From NCBI RefSeq assembly GCF_037153985.1, contig NZ_JBBAYI010000008.1, forward strand, positions 124,001-188,000: DNA of 64,000 nucleotides, read 5' to 3'. This document shows positions 51,869 through 59,454 of this stretch, piece by piece (positions within the stretch are counted from its first letter, which is position 1; each line of letters starts with the position of its first letter). Origin of the DNA: Emticicia sp037153985 (lineage in GTDB: Bacteria > Bacteroidota > Bacteroidia > Cytophagales > Spirosomataceae). The position numbers and the translations under genes were made by a program. The notes under the pieces are model-generated. The model was not told where the DNA came from. It saw only the letters and a program-made list of their open reading frames with translations, and did no database searches.

Positions 51869-52932
51869 AGGCACTTATTCTAGAAAGTAAACCTTACAGC
51901 CAGTATCACTTTGGTGAATACAGCATTGATGAAACACGCCTGAATCATACCTCAGAGGTGCCTCATGCAGACACCCTCTATTCTGCTATTATCAATGTAT
52001 ATAATCAAAACTTTGATGATACCGACGACTTCGTCACTATGCTTGACCTCACAGACTTCGAAATGTCATCGGCTTGTTATTGCCTCAACGGAAACGGTAC
52101 ATATATTTTCTTTTTGCCAAAACCCTTAGTACTCAACACTATGGTGAACGACTCGGCTAATTACAAAACTCAGAAAAAAATTACGTACGTATCAAAAGGA
52201 GTATGGGAAAAAGGCTTTGACCTTAACAATATCAGTAGTGAAGAACTATGTTTGTTAGGAGATAAATTCTTGTGTCTTAACAAGGAACTTAAAGCCATTA
52301 AGCCTAATAAAATCAAACAAAAATTTTGGCCAGAAATCACTTTATCTTCGGTTTCATACCTCACTAAAACACAGGTTCATACAGAAGAACAAACCGGAAC
52401 CCTCTATGTACAGGCCAATATTCAGATACAAGATTTGCAGGAGTTCGACATAAGTGTTCATTTCTATTTTTTACTTAAACATAAGCTTGATGCCGAAACA
52501 GCCTCTAAACTAGACCTTGTGCTGAGTTTACTGCCCGAAACAGGAATAGGCGGCGAGAGGTCTGTCGGTTGTGGAACCTTCGGAAGCATATCAGTTCAGG
52601 AGTTCGAAATAAAACCACTCGACCCAGCCCCCGATACATTCAGTAATGTTTCAATGATTGCCCCAGTTACTGAAGATGAATTAAAGCGTATTCGCTATTA
52701 TTCGACCACCCTTAGAGGAGGCAGAAGGCTAGGCGGCGATAACGACCCTCATGAAAATACTCTCAAACAGGTAAGAATGGTACGCGAAGGAGCTTTGATA
52801 GAACACAATCAACCCATTGGCCATAATCCTAGTATAAAACCTGCATCAACCACCAAAGATGAATACTTACGCTTTGGCAAGGGCTTTTTATTACCTATAC
52901 ATAAAAACTGGACAAAGCAATGGCAGGACTAA
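51865..52932 (+). CDS. csm4: Csm4, 5'-handle-binding RAMP subunit
   Basis: The 355-residue RAMP protein has the Csm4 pattern. The N-terminal strand KALILESKPYSQYHFGE is followed by HADTLYSAIINVYNQ, the LPKPL segment (YIFFLPKPLVLNTMV) and the C-terminal glycine-rich LPETGIGGERSVGCGTFG. Csm4 caps the complex together with Cas10 and holds the 5' handle of the crRNA. It overlaps csm3 by 4 bp and csm5 by 13 bp. Confidence 0.9.
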   Translation: MKALILESKPYSQYHFGEYSIDETRLNHTSEVPHADTLYSAIINVYNQNFDDTDDFVTMLDLTDFEMSSACYCLNGNGTYIFFLPKPLVLNTMVNDSANYKTQKKITYVSKGVWEKGFDLNNISSEELCLLGDKFLCLNKELKAIKPNKIKQKFWPEITLSSVSYLTKTQVHTEEQTGTLYVQANIQIQDLQEFDISVHFYFLLKHKLDAETASKLDLVLSLLPETGIGGERSVGCGTFGSISVQEFEIKPLDPAPDTFSNVSMIAPVTEDELKRIRYYSTTLRGGRRLGGDNDPHENTLKQVRMVREGALIEHNQPIGHNPSIKPASTTKDEYLRFGKGFLLPIHKNWTKQWQD

Positions 52933-54236
52933 ACAATACCTATAATTATACCTTAACTACGCTTTCGCCGCTCTCAATAGGCAACGAGCAGGAAGTGGTA
53001 TCTTCTTTCTCCGAATATATCTATGATAACGATTACCTTTATTACATAGACCTAAACAAAATTGAGAATCCTGACCCCGAAAAAATAGCCGCATTTATCG
53101 AGAAACTCAATAGTGAAATTGACAATAACAGGCACAAAGGTACGCTGGCGGAGCTATTGAAAGAAACCCTGAATATAGAACTGGAACACTTGTTAACGGG
53201 CGAGAAATACCCCATTGTAAGAGTCGCAAAAGAAACAGAAACAAAAGAATCTCAACTGGTCTTAAAGAAACTGTTAAAAACACGCAATAGGCCTTATGTT
53301 TCGGGTAGTACGCTAAAAGGAGCCATCAGGGCTGCTATTCTTTACCATTGGTTAAAAAATCAAGGGCAACCTGTACTTTTGGAATTTATTAAAAAAATAA
53401 ATGAGAAGTACCTGCAACTAAACCCCAAACTGGCTGAAATACAGAAGCTTGAACTGGCAGATAGGCTTAATGAAAACGAAAAAAATAAACTTGAAAAACT
53501 GAAAGAAGAAATTAGAGACTTCAGAAACAAAATTGATAAGAGTTTTGTGGGGGAAGTTGAAAATCTCTTATTTTTAAAGCCTGAAGACGGAAAAAATAAT
53601 ACAGGCAACAACGCTAAGGATAAGACTCCTGCACCAAGCCGTCATGACGCTTCTTATTTGAGGGTAACCGACAGCCAGTCAGTGTCCGAAGACACAATCA
53701 ATATTGAGTATATGCAGCGGGTGAAAGTAGTAGATTCAGCTTTTGATAAAAAAGGGATACCCTTTTTATTAGAAACCGTAAAAAAAGATACTTCTTTTAA
53801 TTTTCAGATACAAATACCCTCCACCCAGTTTCGCAACAACAATATTTTTCATAAAGAATTAAAGTTTCTGCAAGCCGATAATTTTCCGGTAACTTTGAAA
53901 AACATAATTAATGAATTTTCAAGAGATTTCATTGAGGAAGAACTAATGATATTTCCAAATGGCGGGCTGAAAAACGACTATGAAGAAATTGAGAAAGAAA
54001 TAGAAAAGAATGACGGAGCTGTGTTGAGAATTGGCTTTGGAAAGCATTTTCTAAATACCTCTATGGCATTAGCAATAAAAAAAGCAGATTTAACGTGTTA
54101 TCATCAGTTAATTAAACTCTTATTTGAACCCGACGACCTTGAACTACATCCGGCAACCAGAACACTTACCGCAAATAACAAAACTCTCGGTTGGGTAAAA
54201 CTCGTATTCAATAATATAAAAGCCGCAAGCAGATAA
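52920..54236 (+). CDS. csm5: Csm5, head RAMP subunit
   Basis: The 438-residue protein starts with the Csm5 pattern NYTLTTLSPLSIGNEQEVVS and SEYIYDNDYLYYIDLNKIE. It then has YVSGSTLKGAIRAAILYHWL (about 126-145), a long charged helical insertion (about 160-225, EIQKLELADRLNENEKNKLE), and a C-terminal KIGFGKHFLNTSMAL-type segment (read as LRIGFGKHFLNTSMALAI). Csm5 sits at the 3' end of the guide and helps its maturation. It overlaps csm4 by 13 bp and shares one base with the cas6 start (TAATG). Confidence 0.9.
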   Translation: MAGLNNTYNYTLTTLSPLSIGNEQEVVSSFSEYIYDNDYLYYIDLNKIENPDPEKIAAFIEKLNSEIDNNRHKGTLAELLKETLNIELEHLLTGEKYPIVRVAKETETKESQLVLKKLLKTRNRPYVSGSTLKGAIRAAILYHWLKNQGQPVLLEFIKKINEKYLQLNPKLAEIQKLELADRLNENEKNKLEKLKEEIRDFRNKIDKSFVGEVENLLFLKPEDGKNNTGNNAKDKTPAPSRHDASYLRVTDSQSVSEDTINIEYMQRVKVVDSAFDKKGIPFLLETVKKDTSFNFQIQIPSTQFRNNNIFHKELKFLQADNFPVTLKNIINEFSRDFIEEELMIFPNGGLKNDYEEIEKEIEKNDGAVLRIGFGKHFLNTSMALAIKKADLTCYHQLIKLLFEPDDLELHPATRTLTANNKTLGWVKLVFNNIKAASR

Positions 54237-54985
54237 TGGCAAAAGTAAAAACACTTAAATTATTATTTCCTGATACGCCTTTGAGAAGCGGCGAAATAAG
54301 GTTTTTCAGGAGTTTAATTAATAACGCACTCGACTGGCAGGAACCCCTCTTTCATTATCATAAACAACAAGGAGGCGAAGTTTACGAATATCCGTTAGTG
54401 CATTTCAGGTCTAACAAAGGCAAGGCTATGCTATTTGGTATTAATGAAGGCTGCGAAGCTATTTCATCTTTTATTATGAAACACCTTGACGAATTGCCGC
54501 CAGAAATGCAAACCATCGAGATAGATAGCCAGATGACAACCATAACTATGTGCCCTGAACCAGTACTGTACTATGTTCGCTATTTTTTGCCTTTAAACTC
54601 TGCCAACTTTTCTAACTGGATACAAATACGAGGCTTGAAAAATAAAATTACCGAACTGGAAAGAATCATTGCAGGCAATATTCTTGACTTTTGTAGTGCC
54701 GTTGGATTTCAGGTTCTCAATAAAAGCCTGACCGTAGAAATAGAAACCTTAGGCGAAGTGGGGCTGGTGCCTTTTCCGACCCACACAGGAGAAATAAAAA
54801 TGATGGCTTTTAACCTTGCTTATTGGGCTAATATTATTCTTCCTGATAACATAGCCATCGGCAAAGGCAAAAGCAAAGGCTATGGCGTACAAACCACCAC
54901 CGACATAGGTCTGCAAAGCAAAACCTACAAGAGCATCCGAAATACCGAAACTTACCTGAAAAAACACCGCAAAACCACCAACTAA
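54236..54985 (+). CDS. cas6: Cas6-type crRNA-processing endonuclease
   Basis: The 249-residue protein matches the Bacteroidota-type Cas6. It has EIRFFRSLINNALD, YPLVHFRSNKGKAMLFGI, EGCEAISSFIMKHLD, and the C-terminal RAMP loop IAIGKGKSKGYGVQ. It would cut the array transcripts of 7.5-13.8 kb within the repeats and leave an eight-base 5' handle; a His such as the one in HFRS or HYHKQ could be catalytic, but I cannot tell which. It ends the Csm operon and is convergent with the SLOG-like gene 8 bp downstream. Confidence 0.85.
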   Translation: MAKVKTLKLLFPDTPLRSGEIRFFRSLINNALDWQEPLFHYHKQQGGEVYEYPLVHFRSNKGKAMLFGINEGCEAISSFIMKHLDELPPEMQTIEIDSQMTTITMCPEPVLYYVRYFLPLNSANFSNWIQIRGLKNKITELERIIAGNILDFCSAVGFQVLNKSLTVEIETLGEVGLVPFPTHTGEIKMMAFNLAYWANIILPDNIAIGKGKSKGYGVQTTTDIGLQSKTYKSIRNTETYLKKHRKTTN

Positions 54986-54993
54986 TCTATCGG

Positions 54994-55485
54994 CTATCGT
55001 ATGGCCTCAATAACAACTACCCTCTTACCCTGCGCTTGGGCATAGGCCACAACGTCGGCTGTGCCACCTTTTCCGTGTGCTGTTTTTCCATCCCAGACGG
55101 CAATCAGTATATCGCTTACCTCGGTAATTTTTCTGCCTATGGCCATATATGCCTCATTTCGGGTGTCGGGTGTGTTGTCGGCCAATGTGGTTACTACCTC
55201 AAAGCCTCCGCCTGCCTGCGCAATGAGGGCGTTCAGGTGCTGCAACTCGTTGGGGGCAAAATCTTGCCCATACTCGGCCAGCGCAAAGGGTAGGAGTACC
55301 CTCAACCGTATGCCAGCTTTCAGGGCTTCCTCGGCAAAAATAGTATCAGCCCCGACGGCCAAAGGCGAAATCGCCAGTATAGCTTCGGCAGTTTTGGTTT
55401 GTTCTTGTAAAAATTCGGCAATCTGTTGCCTTACTTCCGTGGCGTTAGTAAACTTTCTATGACCCGTAATGCCAATTTTAAGCAT
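54994..55485 (-). CDS. SLOG-superfamily Rossmann protein
   Basis: The 163-residue protein has the SLOG (Smf/DprA-LOG) pattern. GITGHRKF is at residues 5-12, PLAVGADTIFAEEALKAGIR (41-60) is the typical GAD-x-AE-A helix, and LRVLLPFALAEYGQDF follows. The C-terminal SDILIAVWDGKTAHGKGGT has the GKGGT loop that binds nucleotide ligands. SLOG domains bind or modify nucleotide-derived molecules and are listed among sensors in nucleotide-based conflict systems. The gene is convergent with cas6 (8 bp) and on the same strand as the next gene, from which it may be transcribed. Confidence 0.8.
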   Translation of the reverse strand: MLKIGITGHRKFTNATEVRQQIAEFLQEQTKTAEAILAISPLAVGADTIFAEEALKAGIRLRVLLPFALAEYGQDFAPNELQHLNALIAQAGGGFEVVTTLADNTPDTRNEAYMAIGRKITEVSDILIAVWDGKTAHGKGGTADVVAYAQAQGKRVVVIEAIR

Positions 55486-55509
55486 CTTTTTTGCTGATAA
55501 AAAAGGTTG

Positions 55510-56565
55510 TTAACTGTTAGATGTTTCATTTTGGTGGTTCCAGTACCATACTACCGATACCCTGCCCTGTATTGATGGCCACTCGTTTTCGAGGCGTTTT
55601 TTAAACTGCTCACACTTGGTAGCAAAGCGTTCAAGCTCTTGCGCTTCCAGTATGTCCCATTCCTTACTGTTGTTAATCTGGCTCTGTTGCAAACCCCTTC
55701 TGTGCTGAATCGACTCGTTGAGCGTAGCCAGTACCGTCGGAATATCCACCAGCACAGGCGTGCCGTCGTCCTCAAACCGGATGTGCATCATAAACTCACG
55801 GCTCAACCTGAACACCTTGGCGTTCTTATAGCCCAGCCTATCCCATTCTTTCAGATTCCTGATATAATCGTGGTGGGCCATCTGCATTTTTTTAGGCACA
55901 AGTACCTCAAACTTTAGTTTTTTGCGTGCTTCGGCATCCAGCGGAACAAACTCCTTGTTGGCCCCTTCTACTGCTACCGTCAGTTCAAAGCCCTCGGCAA
56001 ACTCCTGTTTCCGAAACAAGTGGGGCAGCATCATCTGTAAAAAATTCTTGATATAGTTCTTCGACAACCCAATGGCCGTGGGTATTTCTGCAATAGGCGA
56101 ATTATAAAACCTCGTTACCGGATTATGAAACCAGTCAACCTGCCCTATGTTATTCAGTATATCTTCAAATCGGGGCCTTAAAATATCAATGGCCGCTTTT
56201 ACCTTCGTGAGGTTAATTTCAATAAACCGATACGCCGCAATATCAAAAGGTGTCTGTTCGGCCTCAACGCCAGATTTTATCTCCTTCACAATAATCGACG
56301 GCTTGCCAAACGAATGATACACCCCCAGTTCGTACATCACGTTGGGGTTGTTGCCTGTAATATCAGCCACCAGAATATCCGCCTGTTCGAGGTTAAGCAA
56401 CACTTGGTCCATCACGGTGCCAATGGTTCCTTCCTCAGGAGTAATTACCTTAAAACCGCGCGGTTCAAGTATAGGTTTCACAATTTTATTGGCTAGCGTG
56501 TGCAGCCGTTTCATGTCTTTCATGGGGCCAATCACGAAACATCTTTTGTGTATCTCTTTTTGCAT
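55510..56565 (-). CDS. Nucleoside 2-deoxyribosyltransferase/TIR-like protein
   Basis: The 351-residue protein has an N-terminal Rossmann-like domain (about 6-120): RCFVIGPMKDMKRLHTLANK, PEEGTIGTVMDQVLLNLEQA and ADILVADITGNNPNVMYELG, then FGKPSIIVK. The ADI/L-T-G-NPNV-YELG pattern is that of the nucleoside deoxyribosyltransferase/TIR-like group; its Glu (YELG) is the candidate catalytic acid for cutting a glycosidic bond in a nucleotide. The C-terminal 230 residues (FLQMMLPHLFRKQEFAEGFE and so on) are unknown and may be a sensor or partner domain. With the SLOG-like gene 24 bp downstream it forms a likely two-gene operon. Confidence 0.75.
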   Translation of the reverse strand: MQKEIHKRCFVIGPMKDMKRLHTLANKIVKPILEPRGFKVITPEEGTIGTVMDQVLLNLEQADILVADITGNNPNVMYELGVYHSFGKPSIIVKEIKSGVEAEQTPFDIAAYRFIEINLTKVKAAIDILRPRFEDILNNIGQVDWFHNPVTRFYNSPIAEIPTAIGLSKNYIKNFLQMMLPHLFRKQEFAEGFELTVAVEGANKEFVPLDAEARKKLKFEVLVPKKMQMAHHDYIRNLKEWDRLGYKNAKVFRLSREFMMHIRFEDDGTPVLVDIPTVLATLNESIQHRRGLQQSQINNSKEWDILEAQELERFATKCEQFKKRLENEWPSIQGRVSVVWYWNHQNETSNS

Positions 56566-56947
56566 GGTGGCTCAGAGGTTTATGCTTGATAACTTACCAA
56601 CGAAACTGCCTTTTTCTATACAAAGAAATGGCTTTTAAAGCCTGATGCCCAAATATTTTTAAGGGTTTTTATTTATAGGTAGATTTTAACGAGTACGGAG
56701 TAAATAATGAAGTTGCCTAAAGCTCTTAGATTTTATATAAATAGGATTAGTAAGTGTTAAGTTTGTAATCACGCAAAACAATCAAAACACTATCAGTCAC
56801 GTTCAAATTAACAAAAAAAATAATTAAATGTGAACTCCTTTTACCTTTGAGTGTAGAAAAAGAGGTCCTGAAAGTAAAGCTAGCCTTTGGTAGATTGTAA
56901 GAGCTATATGCTTAATATGGGTATCTCCTTGATGATGAGCAATATAG

Positions 56948-57088
56948 AAACGCCTAGTTAAAGAGAGATTTGTCATAGAAAGAACCAATGCGTGTTTAGA
57001 TGGATTTAAAAATTTGATTATTCGAGACGAGACAAATGCCAAACACTGGCTAGGATTACATTATTTTGCTTTTCAATTATCATCCTAA
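56948..57088 (+). pseudogene. IS5-type transposase C-terminal remnant
   Basis: In the plus frame 56948-57088 translates to KRLVKERFVIERTNACLDGF followed by KNLIIRDETNAKHWLGLHYF and ends FQLSS. This matches the end of IS5-family DDE transposases, where ERT-x-AWLDGF holds the catalytic Glu region. Stops occur just upstream and no intact N-terminal part or inverted repeats were seen, so it is a remnant. The rest of 56566-57155 is AT-rich and shows no gene. Confidence 0.65.
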
Positions 57089-57155
57089 GAAAAAAATATA
57101 GCTTTAAATAAACTTAAAACAACTTCTTTGTTCATTCATTTAAAACCAAAAAATA

Positions 57156-57890
57156 ATGATAAAATTCATATTGAAAATTTTATTTATAACTATAGCGTTT
57201 ATTAGTATTCTACTCCTAATTTTCCTTACATATATATTCTTTTTCGAATCAAATGAGTTAAATAATGTGCCAAAGGAGGATTGGAATGATAACTGGGAAA
57301 AAAATATTCAAAAGAAACTCCCAACATATATTAAGGAATATAATCTTAGATACAGTGTTATCAATAATTTCTCAAATACAGATAGTGTAGTTTGTAAGAC
57401 ATTATGTTTTATAGATAGTGTAAAAAGTAATGAAACTAATTCAAATTTTCATTTTTCTTTCATTTGGACGACAAAACATAATCATAAATGGAAAGTAGAA
57501 TATGTCAACGAAAATTACGTAAAGGATATTGCCACACTATTTACTATTGATTTAGTAGATTCTTTCAAAGGGAAGAAGGGAGAATATCTTATTAATAGTA
57601 TAGAAATGTCTAATTCTTTAGAAAATAAGGCCAGAACTTTTATTACTATCAAAATAGTGGATAAAACTAACGATACTATTGTCTTGCAAACAGATTATAA
57701 TGAAGGCTTTAACTTTTTCTTATGGAAAAGATTAGAAGAATTTACAAGAGACTATGTGAATAAAAATAAGAAAAATATAACATTTACCTTGAAAAATATG
57801 CAAAGTAAAGTTTTAGCTAGTATTAAATGGAGTAGTAAAGATAAAGGATATAAACTTTATCTTTTACCCAAATATATGTATAATCTTTAA
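57156..57890 (+). CDS. Membrane-anchored protein of unknown function
   Basis: The 244-residue protein has an N-terminal membrane helix (ILKILFITIAFISILLLIF, about 4-29) and a soluble C-terminal part of about 210 residues, rich in Lys, Asn and Ile with mixed alpha/beta character. I recognise no domain. Very low GC content and neighbouring transposase remnants suggest acquired DNA. Confidence 0.55.
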   Translation: MIKFILKILFITIAFISILLLIFLTYIFFFESNELNNVPKEDWNDNWEKNIQKKLPTYIKEYNLRYSVINNFSNTDSVVCKTLCFIDSVKSNETNSNFHFSFIWTTKHNHKWKVEYVNENYVKDIATLFTIDLVDSFKGKKGEYLINSIEMSNSLENKARTFITIKIVDKTNDTIVLQTDYNEGFNFFLWKRLEEFTRDYVNKNKKNITFTLKNMQSKVLASIKWSSKDKGYKLYLLPKYMYNL

Positions 57891-58087
57891 AAGCTTTATT
57901 TCAAGATTTTCAAATCGGAATATTAAAAAATAAACTGTAAATAGGGTACATAAGTTGCATTTCTTTTTTTCTGCTATGCAAGTGAATTGATTAAGAAAAA
58001 TAGCTTTATCCATTATGCAGGTATAAAAAGTAAGGGTAGTCCTATAAATGTAATGCTATTTTTATTTTGTAAAAAGTAAAGATAAAA

Positions 58088-58300
58088 ATGCAATGCAGTC
58101 ATTGTAATAGCAATCATACAAAGAAGCATGGACATACTCATTGCAGTAAGCAGAACTATTTATGCCATGACTGTAATCGTCAATTTGTGGAAGGAGGGAG
58201 GTCAAGATTGGTTTAGAAGTGAGGGAGATAAAATGCTTATAAACAAACTATTACTAGAGCAGATACCCTTTACCTGATGCTTTGAATGCAGATCTAACTT
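58088..58300 (+). mobile_element. IS1-type transposase (InsA-like) remnant
   Basis: 58088-58216 codes for MQCSHCNSNHTKKHGHTHCS, then KQNYLCHDCNRQFVEGG up to a TAG. This is the zinc-finger start of an IS1-family InsA protein (CxxC then CxxC and RQFV). After a frame change, 58231-58276 reads DKMLINKLLLEQIPF, which matches the following LLLERISL part of InsA. The element has no intact orfB and no terminal repeats that I can identify. Confidence 0.65.
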
Positions 58301-58506
58301 TGCCTGATATAGAGGCATATTTGGCTGACCGGATGGACGAAGAAATAGGAAGGATAGAGCTTATAAAAAAATCGAGTGCATTACAGGAATATCTTCAAGT
58401 ATCAGAATATGAGATAGTTATGGAAGAAAATGTTGCTGAAACTCACTTAATTGATATAGAGAGCAATGATTTATTAGCCAATGAATTATATAGTAAAGTA
58501 GGTTAA
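58282..58506 (+). CDS. Short open frame, possibly part of the IS1 remnant
   Basis: The 74-residue frame (NADLTLPDIEAYLADRMDEE, then a helical acidic C-terminus) directly follows the InsA-like remnant. Its first residues resemble the Leu-rich hinge after the InsA helix-turn-helix. I cannot tell whether it is a separate small gene or the decayed middle of the transposase. Confidence 0.3.
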   Translation: MNADLTLPDIEAYLADRMDEEIGRIELIKKSSALQEYLQVSEYEIVMEENVAETHLIDIESNDLLANELYSKVG

Positions 58507-58563
58507 ATAATCTTTTTATAATTGTACCAATCCAGTTACTAGGCTGTTTTTAAAACAAAAAAC

Positions 58564-59112
58564 TCATTTACTAGTATTTATTAAATGAATTAGTTCTATT
58601 CCATTCGCAAATTTCTCTTTGTCACTCTCTTTAAGAATAATAGAGCTTGTGTAATTAATTAATGTGAATGTTAATTCTCCTTTTGTTTTTACATACAGAG
58701 CGTCGATATCATTTGATAATATATCACTTTGATTAATTATAAGAAAATTGCCTTGATTGAAAAATCTGGATAAAGCCTCTTCAATATTATTGAGACTTTT
58801 TTCTTCAATCATTTTGTTGTCAATAGATTTATATATTTTGATTTTACTATCTGAGAATTCTTTTATAATTCTTACATTGAGATAGTGTTTATTTTTAGGT
58901 TTAAAATTGTAATAAAAAAGATCCAAATAATTCTTTGATTTCAGAAATGAATGATACATTTCTATACAGCAAGAATCAACGGCTACACTAACAGTTGAAG
59001 TGCTGTCTATTATATAATCGGAAGGTCCCTTTTCTTTATTTACTCGAGTTTTTACGATACAGCCTTGAATAATTACCACAAGGATGAATAGTTTAATTAT
59101 CTTTTTTGCCAT
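58564..59112 (-). CDS. Lipoprotein of unknown function
   Basis: The 182-residue protein starts with a lipoprotein signal (MAKKIIKLFILVVIIQGC, lipobox IIQGC with Cys18). The mature part is AT-rich and mixed alpha/beta, with a Cys pair (DSCCIEMY). I recognise no family. It is expected to be membrane-attached on the periplasmic side. The gene is on the minus strand, away from the RyR/TrkA gene, with about 340 bp between their starts. Confidence 0.55.
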   Translation of the reverse strand: MAKKIIKLFILVVIIQGCIVKTRVNKEKGPSDYIIDSTSTVSVAVDSCCIEMYHSFLKSKNYLDLFYYNFKPKNKHYLNVRIIKEFSDSKIKIYKSIDNKMIEEKSLNNIEEALSRFFNQGNFLIINQSDILSNDIDALYVKTKGELTFTLINYTSSIILKESDKEKFANGIELIHLINTSK

Positions 59113-59454
59113 TTTTTACCTATAATGGAATTATACTTTTGTACTGGGGCACATAGTCTGAAACAGTAAGGGCAGTTTAATTTTATAATTATTTGAGACA
59201 TAATTACAAAGTTCGCCTTACTATTTCATCTTTTCAAAGATCATACTTTTTGAAAGCATAGCCAAATAAAACCTTAGACAATTTCAATAATAAAAAATTC
59301 TATTCCCTGAAAATTTCTTTTTATCTTTATGAAGTAAATTTTGCTGATGACTCTACCAGAGTTTTCCTGAAAAAACCTTAGCCGATGTAAGCCCCCATCG
59401 GTACAACCATACTGACAACCGCGCGGCCCGCCGCACCAACCAGACACAATTGAG
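59113..59454. other. Divergent intergenic region before the RyR/TrkA gene
   Basis: No gene is supported here; an open frame in reverse orientation (59274-59516) overlaps the start of the next gene and lacks family signals. The region must hold the promoters of the lipoprotein and the RyR/TrkA gene. Confidence 0.45.

Noticed and set aside
56824..57042. 72-codon minus-strand frame
   Set aside because: It is antisense to the IS5-type transposase remnant, whose plus-strand reading matches a known family.
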